Virus record (IMG/VR): IMGVR_UViG_3300027806_000035 | Coordinates: 22,447 to 86,446 of that record | Length of the DNA: 64,000 nucleotides | Origin: a virus | Reading direction: 5' to 3' (one strand) | Shown: positions 1-6,705 of the stretch, in pieces | Numbering within the stretch: the first letter of the stretch is position 1 | Layout of the letters: every line of letters starts with the position of its first letter | Position numbers and translations under genes: made by a program | The notes under the pieces: model-generated | Database searches by the model: none | Told to the model about the DNA's origin: nothing | What the model saw: only the letters and a program-made list of their open reading frames with translations

Positions 1-1
1 T

Positions 2-208
2 TTACCATTTGATTATCGCCAACATTTTGTAGTTAGTTTTACGCTCAGAGCTTTCTTGCACTTTTTGGATCTTCGCGCCAAGTTGGATGCACAGCTTGAG
101 ATTCGGCAACTTTGCGATCTGATGTGGCCACATCTTGAAAAATGGTCGCCAGAAATCGCAGCTTGGTATAAGGCCACCCGCTACGGCAAAGCGAGGCTTG
201 CGCCATGA
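2..208 (+). CDS. thyX: ThyX-type flavin-dependent thymidylate synthase, C-terminal end only
   Basis: The left edge of the window cuts this gene; an open frame of 68 codons runs from base 2 to a TGA at 206-208. The visible residues follow the ThyX C-terminal pattern: an LRAFLHFLDLR helix followed by AQLEIRQLCDLM, which matches the family pattern in which a hydrophobic helix with FxxLR leads into a segment ending EIRxLA. ThyX makes dTMP from dUMP using FAD, NADPH and methylene-tetrahydrofolate, and is frequent in cyanophages and picocyanobacteria. The catalytic N-terminal part and the RHR motif lie outside the window. Its stop overlaps the start of the sigma factor gene (ATGA), so the two are probably translationally coupled. 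Confidence 0.8.
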   Translation, partial: LPFDYRQHFVVSFTLRAFLHFLDLRAKLDAQLEIRQLCDLMWPHLEKWSPEIAAWYKATRYGKARLAP

Positions 209-1143
209 CATGCGAGGACTACTTGAAGGACATTGGCAGAGTGCCACTGTTGACAAGCGAAGAAGAGATCGTGCTTGGTAATAGAGTCCAAGCAATGATC
301 AGAATGCTTGAATCGCACGGGATTGGCTATCAGCTATCGGCGAGCAATATTGACGAGGCATTGCAGCAGCTCAACCAAGACGAAAAACGGCTTGTAAGAC
401 TTGGAATCAAGGCAAGAAATCGCATGGTTTCAGCCAATATGAGACTCGTCGTTGCGATAGCCAAAAAGTACGTCAACAAGCAAGTCCACATGACAATGCA
501 GGACTTGATTCAAGAAGGTGCTATCGGCCTTACGAGAGCTGCTGAGAAGTTTGATCCAGCAAGGGGTTATAAATTTTCGACGTATGCGTATCTATGGATA
601 AAGCAAGGAATGACAAGGGGGTGTGAGGCCCAAGAGGGCATCATCAAGCTCCCGGCTCACTTGCAGCGTCTGATACGCAGGGCCGGTGAAATGAGAATTC
701 GGCTTGCAGCGAAGCTCGGAAGAGAGCCGAGCTTCAAGGAGCTTTCCGATCAGATGGGAGAAGCTGATCACGAAAAGCTCAGAAGCATCATCTCGATGCA
801 CTTCCTCATGTCACCTGCGATCCTGTGGATTGACAGGTGGGTGGAGACAGGGGATCGGTCATTCTTCACGCTATCAGATCTGGCTGGTGACGGCTACGCA
901 GAAGCCAAAAGCGAAGAGGAGGATACTAGTAAGCTGAACTTTATCATGCTTGCGATTCAAGCACTTGAGCCGATTGACAGGGAGCTTGTCACAAAGAGGC
1001 ATGGAATTGGCTGCGAGCCAACCAATTTCAAGGAGTTATCCGAAGCAACGGGCCTGACAGTACAGGTGGCAAAGGAAAGGTATCAAAAGGCTACAGCAAA
1101 GATACGGTATATCGTTACAACTTTCACCGCGCCTGATGGCTGA
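205..1143 (+). CDS. Group 2 (RpoD-like) sigma factor, cyanobacterial type
   Basis: This 312-residue protein carries the sigma-70 regions in order. Region 1.2 is DYLKDIGRVPLLTSEEE at residues 5-21. Region 2 begins with RLVVAIAKKYVN near 80 and continues through DLIQEGAIGLTRA and FSTYAYLWIKQGMTR (core binding, -10 recognition and melting). Region 3 follows near 150-190, and region 4 near 240-305 has an HTH (NFKELSEATGLTV). The region 1.2 wording is that of cyanobacterial group 2 factors. The segment between regions 3 and 4 is unusual, and region 2.4 reads WIKQGMTRG rather than the common WIRQAITRA, so promoter preference may differ. It probably redirects host RNA polymerase to phage genes. It overlaps the upstream thyX stop and is followed by a strong terminator. 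Confidence 0.9.
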   Translation: MTCEDYLKDIGRVPLLTSEEEIVLGNRVQAMIRMLESHGIGYQLSASNIDEALQQLNQDEKRLVRLGIKARNRMVSANMRLVVAIAKKYVNKQVHMTMQDLIQEGAIGLTRAAEKFDPARGYKFSTYAYLWIKQGMTRGCEAQEGIIKLPAHLQRLIRRAGEMRIRLAAKLGREPSFKELSDQMGEADHEKLRSIISMHFLMSPAILWIDRWVETGDRSFFTLSDLAGDGYAEAKSEEEDTSKLNFIMLAIQALEPIDRELVTKRHGIGCEPTNFKELSEATGLTVQVAKERYQKATAKIRYIVTTFTAPDG

Positions 1144-1150
1144 ATGGTTG

Positions 1151-1177
1151 CCACCGTCCCGTCACGGTGGACTTTTT
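1151..1177 (+). terminator. Rho-independent terminator after the sigma factor gene
   Basis: A perfect 7-bp stem (CCACCGT/ACGGTGG) with a six-base loop is followed by five T residues, starting 8 bases after the sigma factor stop codon. Confidence 0.85.
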
Positions 1178-1283
1178 ACCAGGGCCGACTCTCAAGGAAA
1201 AACGGGCTGGACCTTGAGCCTGGAAAGTGGAAGGACGCACCGGACGTTTCCAGCATCGTCGTGCCACGAAGGCAAAATAGCAC

Positions 1284-1317
1284 AAAACCCGGAAGCGGCT
1301 GCACACCTCCGGGCTTT
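1284..1317. terminator. Probable bidirectional terminator between convergent genes
   Basis: The arms CCCGGA (1288-1293) and TCCGGG (1308-1313) form a hairpin. It has A4 on the left (T4 for minus-strand transcripts) and CTTT on the right. It lies between the plus-strand sigma gene and the minus-strand gene at 1389, where converging transcripts need to stop. Confidence 0.55.
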
Positions 1318-1388
1318 GGCGGGGCTTCCTACAGGGCTGATTCCTGCAGATGCTACGAACATCCTAGCGCAATTTCCTGATCACCGAA

Positions 1389-1829
1389 TCATGATGATGG
1401 GTCCGCGTCATAGCGATGAAGCTCAGCAAGCATAAGGCTAAATCTAGTCTCAATTGCATAGTGGCCAACGAATACTTTGCAGTTTGGATGGGCACCGCGA
1501 AGCGTCATTGTCTGCCAGTCAAAAGTAGGCAGACCCGCGTGAGACTCAATTTTGATGCCAAGATTCCCATAACCAAGTTTTTCAACAAGATGCTCAATGT
1601 CCGACTCCTCTCTTGCGGAGGCGCAGATAATGTAAACTGCGCGGCCATCAAGTGCTGCAGACCCAGCATTTTTGACCATTCTGGTCGTGCGACCAGTACG
1701 CCTCAAATCAGCAAGACGGTTCATATAAGTAGAGTTGAGGTTTGCGGCCCGCAAGGCGGGACAATCACAATATACCACAAAACCCAAGACTCGCACAAGA
1801 GGCAAGCCTTGGGCCTTGCAGGGTTTCAT
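1389..1829 (-). CDS. Small phage protein with GRTTR P-loop-like motif
   Basis: The protein has 146 residues if translation starts at 1829, where the ATG overlaps the upstream stop by four bases (ATGA). An internal ATG at 1721 is a serious alternative because conserved-looking sequence begins there. Just after it comes RRTGRTTRMV, the degenerate P-loop motif (GRTTR) seen in many small phage proteins. It is followed by a strand (AVYIICA), then an IKIESHAG segment and a C-terminal helix. A possible sigma-70 promoter (TTGTGC, 18 bp, TATATT) lies between the two starts and would favour the short form. The function is not known; nucleotide binding is an inference from the motif. It is the last gene of a minus-strand group and faces the bidirectional terminator. 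Confidence 0.6.
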   Translation of the reverse strand: MKPCKAQGLPLVRVLGFVVYCDCPALRAANLNSTYMNRLADLRRTGRTTRMVKNAGSAALDGRAVYIICASAREESDIEHLVEKLGYGNLGIKIESHAGLPTFDWQTMTLRGAHPNCKVFVGHYAIETRFSLMLAELHRYDADPSS

Positions 1830-2572
1830 GCTGGCTGCCCGTGATCGCCTCCGTTCAAGCGCGAGCTATTGGCCAGTTGACCACTTGATTTTAACCGTTC
1901 CAACAGTGCTGTTCCATCCCACTCCTCGATCCATGTCTCAGGCTTGTATTTGCCATCCACCCAAAGCATTTGCAACTCTTCAGGAGTGTAATTATCAAAA
2001 AGTAGAACGGCTGAAAATCGCTCCCTATCTTTTTCTGGGGCTTCGTTGACAAGGGTAGAGATGGATTCAGTGAATATGCCACCTCTCCGCACAAGCACTT
2101 CTTGAGTGTGCAAGCGCCACTTGTTGCAGAGTTCGGCAGCTCTTTTTGACGAAATGAGCGGAGCCGGGGAAGACCTATAGCGGCAGGGCACCTCACTGAA
2201 TCCAGTGTAGCATTTCCAGAAATCTACAGCATCCCAAATTCCATTGTCATCGCATTCTATTGGTCTTGCTTTTTCGATAAGTGATCGCAGGTTGATGTCG
2301 CTGATTTTCGTGAGATCTTTTTGCCATGCCAATCTACGATTCAATTCATCAAGCTGGAAGAAAGCTTTTTGGCGAAGCTCGCCAGCCTTGCCCTGCTCAA
2401 GAACTGACAGATTGCCATAGGAAATCGTTTCAAAACCGGCCTCCCTGGCCCACTTGCAGGCTGTGTACTGAGTCCAGCCATTGGAAAGTCGCCAGTTGAG
2501 CATCATCTTGCCAAAGGCCTTACGGCACTCCAGCTGGCGATCCAGTAACTCTTGGTAGTACGGTTGAAACAC
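1826..2572 (-). CDS. HTH (XRE-like) protein, putative regulator
   Basis: This 248-residue protein has an N-terminal helix-turn-helix-like region at about residues 20-75: a NGWTQYTACKWAREAGF segment (recognition-type 'G-W-T-Q' pattern), then a helix ending in NLSVLEQGKAG and FFQLDELNRRLA. This resembles the XRE fold, in which 'lSxlExGk' closes the domain. The C-terminal two thirds is not recognised. It lies immediately upstream of, and overlaps by four bases, the GRTTR gene. It could regulate the divergent early genes or the late region. No DNA site for it can be assigned from sequence alone. Confidence 0.6.
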   Translation of the reverse strand: MFQPYYQELLDRQLECRKAFGKMMLNWRLSNGWTQYTACKWAREAGFETISYGNLSVLEQGKAGELRQKAFFQLDELNRRLAWQKDLTKISDINLRSLIEKARPIECDDNGIWDAVDFWKCYTGFSEVPCRYRSSPAPLISSKRAAELCNKWRLHTQEVLVRRGGIFTESISTLVNEAPEKDRERFSAVLLFDNYTPEELQMLWVDGKYKPETWIEEWDGTALLERLKSSGQLANSSRLNGGDHGQPA

Positions 2573-2646
2573 GATTGCAGTTGTTGGTTGGAAGCCCTCA
2601 TAGCGAGGGCAGCCCGCATTCTATCACGGATGGCGACCTACAAGCG

Positions 2647-4347
2647 CTAGCGCTGCTGCTCTACACCAAGCCGCTGATCCTGCAGGAAATCTGGCGGGTC
2701 ATCATCCGCTGCCCATTCAGCCACCATTTTCATTAGCTCCCCATGCGTGAAATATCTTTTATCTGTTGGCATCTTAAATGTATTTTCAAAGATATCCCGA
2801 CTTTCTTGCAGTTTTTGCTCAAAAAATCTTGCAGGTTCCTCTGCCGTCCTCCGCTCCTGCTGGGGGGTTCCAGGGTTCCGGTGCTCACACCCCTTATGAG
2901 GGGGGGTATGGTGAACCAGTAGATCCCAGTAATGCCAGTGCTTCTGGATGGTGGCCCAGCCCATGCCGAGGAGCTTCCTGACCTGGTTCTTGCTCAGGCC
3001 TGCGGCTGTGTCCTTCATCTTGCAGAACAGGTCGCGCAGGCGTTCACGGCTTGCATTGAAAAGCCTTTCATTGCGGTTGCTATCTGCACTAACTTTGGCT
3101 TTTGCCGTTTTTCCATTTGCGTTCCAACCTCTTCTAAACGAGCAATTGGCCCAGCTTTTGCACCAACTGGTCAGGTTTTCTTTTGTTTCGTCGGATGCGT
3201 ATTGATCGAATCCAGGTGACTCAAGTGCAAGCTGCTCAACAATGGCTGCAAGTTTCTCGGGTGTTTGGGGCTTGTAGCGCAACCTTGCTTGTGTTGTAAG
3301 CGCTCCAAGGTTATCATTACTTTGGCTGGGGCCAGTCCACGCAATGTTGCCCGACGAGCGCTTGAATTCAGAAATCCCGTTGGACACTTTGCTGCACCGC
3401 TTGCTTTGCTTTCGCAAGCTATCTGCCTGAGATACCAGTTTCTTAAAGTTCAAGCAGCTTTGCGCCTCTTCTACAGCACTTTTCAGTTGCTGCAAGATCA
3501 GGACGGGATGGGTGATCGTTCGGTCGCCAACCACCAGGGCTGAGCCCTCTTGGCCGGGGAGGCGGAAACCGTTGCTCAGAGGGCGCTCAGAGGGGCTTCC
3601 GGCATGGAAGGGCATCTCGCTGGGGAACAGCTCGGCCTGGCCCGCTCCCGTGGCGATTCCGGCCCTCTGGAGAAGCGCACGGCCGATCCAGTGAGCCCGG
3701 AAGGCATGGACCCACTCCGGCAGCGCGATGTAGACGTGCAGCCCACCGGAATTGCTGCTGATAACAAAGTCAACCTTGCAGCCACAGTCTTCTGCAACCT
3801 CTTGCAGTCTCAGTAGTTCTTTGCTTTTGCCGAGTGGGTGCCAGTATTTGCTTGGCTTTTCGGGTTTATTGTCAATGTCAACGACGATAAGCCTTACTTG
3901 CCGCTCATGCCTGACTCCAATGATCTCCGCGTCATCAGAGGCGGCTCGGAATGCAATCTGAGAAAATGACAAGGGATGCCATCCAGACAGCCAGCTGGCG
4001 TCAGGCTTCCTGTAAATATAGTTTAGACAGCTTGTGTTGAAGGCCGAGCTAAGCAGCTTTTCATATTCGCGCTTCAGCTCTTTATCAGTTACTCTAAATT
4101 TAAGACCGTCTTCATCTTCGGCGTCAGCGGCGAGCGAATAGCTCTGCTCAAAGCTTTCCTCGCGGGGATCCCCGAGTCGCAGCCATTCCTCGGGCCACTC
4201 TGGGGGAGATTCTTGCCAGTCGTCCTGGGAACCCATTAAAGTGGGTGCGAGCGTGTTGGTGACGCTCATCCGGTCCGTAAAAAGCGATTCGCGTCGCTTG
4301 GACCGAAAGGGGGGATTCAGGAGGCTTGTCCTGGTCCCCCACCCCAT
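2647..4347 (-). CDS. Archaeo-eukaryotic-type primase (AEP/PrimPol-like) replication protein
   Basis: The protein has 566 residues from the first ATG; an internal ATG at 4269 (residue 27) is equally possible. The AEP signature motifs appear in order. RLIVVDIDN contains the metal-binding pair Asp157/Asp159. VDFVISSNSGGLHVY contains the SxH motif (Ser200 to His204), and a third motif, AELFPSE, lies near 239-245. These mark primase-polymerases of plasmids, phages and conflict systems. A separate C-terminal part (about 440-500) has an HTH-like segment, KNQVRKLLGMGWATIQKHWHYW. No helicase domain is visible in the protein. It probably primes DNA replication of the phage, perhaps at the iteron-type origin near 61.5 kb. 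It is divergent from the gene at 4425. Confidence 0.75.
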   Translation of the reverse strand: MGWGTRTSLLNPPFRSKRRESLFTDRMSVTNTLAPTLMGSQDDWQESPPEWPEEWLRLGDPREESFEQSYSLAADAEDEDGLKFRVTDKELKREYEKLLSSAFNTSCLNYIYRKPDASWLSGWHPLSFSQIAFRAASDDAEIIGVRHERQVRLIVVDIDNKPEKPSKYWHPLGKSKELLRLQEVAEDCGCKVDFVISSNSGGLHVYIALPEWVHAFRAHWIGRALLQRAGIATGAGQAELFPSEMPFHAGSPSERPLSNGFRLPGQEGSALVVGDRTITHPVLILQQLKSAVEEAQSCLNFKKLVSQADSLRKQSKRCSKVSNGISEFKRSSGNIAWTGPSQSNDNLGALTTQARLRYKPQTPEKLAAIVEQLALESPGFDQYASDETKENLTSWCKSWANCSFRRGWNANGKTAKAKVSADSNRNERLFNASRERLRDLFCKMKDTAAGLSKNQVRKLLGMGWATIQKHWHYWDLLVHHTPPHKGCEHRNPGTPQQERRTAEEPARFFEQKLQESRDIFENTFKMPTDKRYFTHGELMKMVAEWAADDDPPDFLQDQRLGVEQQR

Positions 4348-4424
4348 TCAGGGCAGCTGGTAGCCAGTCTATCGCAGTGACGCAGGAACTGCAAGTACAC
4401 TGCCAAATACCCCGCCAGCCATAA

Positions 4425-4772
4425 ATGCCACGCAAGCCGAACCTTGCTGTAACCGAGCTGCCGGCCAACTACAAGGCGCCTCCTAGACCAGTACGGAAAT
4501 TCAATCCGACAAGAGCGAAGCTCAACCGCTTTCTTGAAGTTAGGTGGTCAAGCGGCGCCGTTCCAATCAGGATTTCCGAGGTTCAGTCTGCGCTTGAAAT
4601 ACCGATCGCATCTTGGCCAAAGTATAAACACGAGGTTGAGCGTTGGCTTACGGTTGTCGGCTGGAGAAATTGCACAAGAAAAATGGGTAGCGATAAGCCT
4701 TCTCTCCGGGGCTGGTGGCCGCCGCTCAAGCCGGTGAAGAGGATCGACGACTGGAGCGAGTACGACGATTGA
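4425..4772 (+). CDS. Hypothetical protein, small and basic
   Basis: This 115-residue protein is divergent from the primase gene, with 77 bases between the starts. The N-terminal half is rich in Lys, Arg and Pro; a central segment (PIRISEVQSALEIPIASWPKYKHEVERWL) looks like two helices and could be a winged-helix or HTH domain. No family is recognised. Placement beside a primase and separation from the late genes suggest an early or regulatory role, which is inference only. Confidence 0.55.
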   Translation: MPRKPNLAVTELPANYKAPPRPVRKFNPTRAKLNRFLEVRWSSGAVPIRISEVQSALEIPIASWPKYKHEVERWLTVVGWRNCTRKMGSDKPSLRGWWPPLKPVKRIDDWSEYDD

Positions 4773-4823
4773 TCCAGTCGCCTGGTAGGCTCTCTTGGCG
4801 CTCTTGGACGGGCGGGACGGCGG

Positions 4824-4856
4824 CCCAGGATACAGCCCCCACAGGCTCCTGGGTTT
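4824..4856 (+). terminator. Weak terminator candidate after the gene at 4425
   Basis: The arms CCCAGG and CCTGGG, with an inner AGCC/GGCT pairing, form an imperfect hairpin 52 bases after the stop. Only three T residues follow, so this is tentative. Confidence 0.35.
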
Positions 4857-4918
4857 AGCCCCTCAACAGGCAGCCAGCCAAGACGCAACGCCCAACAGAG
4901 CGCGAGACTTGCAAGGTC

Positions 4919-5224
4919 TTACGGCCTTTTGTCCTGCTTGACGTAGCGGCCATGCTCGTCACGAAGCAGTCCGCCTTCTTCTTTCCCTTTGAGTGCCGGG
5001 TTGTAGGTGTTGTAGCCTGCAAGGTAGCCACCGCCAACTCCGGCACCAAGACCCATCATTGGCAGTGCTGACAGATAGCACCTGTCGATTGCATCAGTGC
5101 CTTTTGCTGAAATGCGGCAATCAACAAGATATACCGCGCCCATGACAACTGCAAGGCTTGATGCAGTGCTGATGATCTTTGCACCACTACCGAAAATAGC
5201 CGCAGCAACACCTGGAATGTTCAT
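4919..5224 (-). CDS. Small membrane protein, lysis-cassette candidate
   Basis: This 101-residue protein has two likely membrane segments: IISTASSLAVVMGAVYLV (about 17-35) and a Gly-rich stretch from SALPMMGLGAGVGGGYLAGY (about 52-71). The tail is charged. Its start overlaps the stop of the upstream holin-like gene by four bases. Position at the downstream end of the late operon next to another membrane protein suggests a holin or holin partner. No specific holin family is recognised. Confidence 0.6.
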   Translation of the reverse strand: MNIPGVAAAIFGSGAKIISTASSLAVVMGAVYLVDCRISAKGTDAIDRCYLSALPMMGLGAGVGGGYLAGYNTYNPALKGKEEGGLLRDEHGRYVKQDKRP

Positions 5225-5523
5225 CTTAGCTCAAGTTTAATAAGACGGCGATCGTGTTCGTTGACCTGTTCTCTCAGTTCATTGAACTGCTGCCCAAATG
5301 CGGCTTGGTTCTGAATAATAAGGTTGATTTGCTCCTTCATCTTTTGCAGCTCATTCGGAAGTGAAATGACAAGCCATGTCATTCCAGTTGCCGTACCTAA
5401 GATCGCGGCTGCAAGAACTGCTGCGGCAGTTGCTTCAAGGACTTGCACCTTGCTGAATCTGCGAGGCTCGGCCGCGCTCGTTTGTTCTGGCTCCACGGGC
5501 GATACCGGTTCCCTCATTGGCAC
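5221..5523 (-). CDS. Holin-like protein with one membrane segment and a coiled coil
   Basis: In this 100-residue protein, a Pro/Glu-rich N terminus is followed by one strong transmembrane helix (about 32-54, AAAVLAAAILGTATGMTWLV). After it comes a heptad-like helix from ELQKMKEQINLIIQNQ to the C terminus (HDRRLIKLE). A single membrane anchor plus a coiled coil is typical of phage holin accessory and spanin-like proteins. It overlaps the next gene (ATGA) and lies just downstream of the fibre chaperone, as expected for a lysis cassette. The exact role is inferred. Confidence 0.6.
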   Translation of the reverse strand: MPMREPVSPVEPEQTSAAEPRRFSKVQVLEATAAAVLAAAILGTATGMTWLVISLPNELQKMKEQINLIIQNQAAFGQQFNELREQVNEHDRRLIKLELR

Positions 5524-5538
5524 TCTAGGCCGCCCGTT

Positions 5539-5988
5539 TTATGGCTTTTCCGGCCAGCCAATCTCCCATGGGAAGCCGGGCTGAGATGTAATGTCCCTCA
5601 GTGCTTGGCGATATTCAGCCCAAGCATCCTTGTCGCAGGTTGCATCCCAGATCTGAGTCCAATCACTTGACGCAAGTTCAGCATTTCGCTCGCTTCTCAC
5701 TTCGGCAGCCTTTGCTTCCGTCCTCGCGGAAACTTCCTCGCTACTTGCGTCCTCAATATCCCATTGCTGAACCCAGATCCCATCTACCAAGACGGCAGTT
5801 CTGCTGATGGCGTTTTGCCAGTAATCAATAAGAGGCTGCGCAACGGGAAGGGCTTCTTCGTAACCTTCCGGGGCTTCAAACGGAATCGGGAAGCTCGTTT
5901 CAGGAAAGCGAGCAATGATCTGCCGCTCGTAAAGCGGAAATTCTGCAACCTCTTCACCTTCAAGACGGAGAAAGATTCTGGCTGTCAT
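5539..5988 (-). CDS. Tail fibre assembly chaperone (Phage_tail_APC-like)
   Basis: This is a 149-residue protein. The C-terminal 55 residues match the tail assembly chaperone signature: RxxRNAELASSDWTQIWDA, then WAEYRQALRDI and SQPGFPWEIGWPEKP. This 'RnaeLaasDWTq...YRqaLRDit.qpGFPw.i.WP' pattern is found at the end of many phage fibre operons. The N-terminal half is an unrelated adaptor. It probably helps fold or trimerise one of the adjacent fibre proteins (6029 or 6706). Confidence 0.8.
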   Translation of the reverse strand: MTARIFLRLEGEEVAEFPLYERQIIARFPETSFPIPFEAPEGYEEALPVAQPLIDYWQNAISRTAVLVDGIWVQQWDIEDASSEEVSARTEAKAAEVRSERNAELASSDWTQIWDATCDKDAWAEYRQALRDITSQPGFPWEIGWPEKP

Positions 5989-6028
5989 TGCTCACTGAAA
6001 TGCTTAAGCAAAGCATAGCTCAAGTGAG

Positions 6029-6700
6029 CTAGAGGGCGATCCTCCGAAACGCTCTAACTGATCCCGTGTTTCCGCTTGGCGAGACAGCTGGCGACTCTCC
6101 ATTGGAAAAGCTCAGTCTATGCGTATTGTTGAAAAGGCTATCGTAAGTAGAGGTCCAGTGCCCGTTTGCCATAAAAGCCTGCGCATTGCCAGACTGAAAA
6201 AGTGTCAATGCGGTCTGAGATGGCGTTCCAGAGGAGTAATTTGAATTTGATAATGGGACTGAATACTGGTTGACGCCGTAGAAGGTTGAGTTCGTTTGCG
6301 TGGTCGGCTTGAGATTTCGATACGCTATCCCAAGTTCACTCAGGGACGGCAAATACCAATCCGTAAATCCTCCTATACTCAGCCCAATGCAAAACTGAGC
6401 AGCAAGAAATGTAGAGATGCCAATCTCAATCATCCTGTCCGTGTTCAGCCTTCCATCGTAAACGCTTGTAATTGTTGGCTGCGAATTACCATTGCTGGAA
6501 TTGCTGTAGGCTGTCGTAAGCGTATAACCACTGCCGCTTGCGCCTGTTTCAGCCGGAGCAATGATCAGGGCATGTGTTGCAATGCCATTCGCGCTGTGGC
6601 TTATGTATCCGGCGAAATAGCCACCACCAGTAGCCTCACCAAGCGTAAAGCTTGCCGGTGACCTGGACGAAGCAAAAAGGCGAAATGTATTTGGATCCAT
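6029..6700 (-). CDS. DUF1566 (Lcl-C)-type fibre tip / adhesin
   Basis: This 223-residue protein has the DUF1566 hallmarks: GGFTDWYLPSLSELGIAY near 110-127, a WTSTYDS segment near 182 and the closing pattern LSFSNGE...VRAFRRIAL. DUF1566 folds like a C-type lectin and occurs in surface-binding and phage fibre-tip proteins. Its position directly after a large fibre gene and before a fibre chaperone supports a receptor-binding role. The start is 6 bases after the stop of the fibre gene. No reverse transcriptase or template repeat is present in the window, so there is no sign of retroelement-driven diversification. Confidence 0.7.
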   Translation of the reverse strand: MDPNTFRLFASSRSPASFTLGEATGGGYFAGYISHSANGIATHALIIAPAETGASGSGYTLTTAYSNSSNGNSQPTITSVYDGRLNTDRMIEIGISTFLAAQFCIGLSIGGFTDWYLPSLSELGIAYRNLKPTTQTNSTFYGVNQYSVPLSNSNYSSGTPSQTALTLFQSGNAQAFMANGHWTSTYDSLFNNTHRLSFSNGESPAVSPSGNTGSVRAFRRIAL

Positions 6701-6705
6701 GTTGA

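Noticed and set aside
1144-1380. Short plus-strand frame after the sigma factor gene
   Set aside because: It starts at the stop of the sigma gene, runs through two terminator hairpins and has no protein-like pattern.
2594-2610. GCCCTC/GAGGGC hairpin after the primase gene as a terminator
   Set aside because: The stem is good but no T-run follows in the minus-strand direction, so it is not listed as a terminator.
6029-6700. Diversity-generating retroelement target
   Set aside because: The DUF1566 domain is a typical target fold, but no reverse transcriptase, template repeat or variable repeat pair was found in the window.
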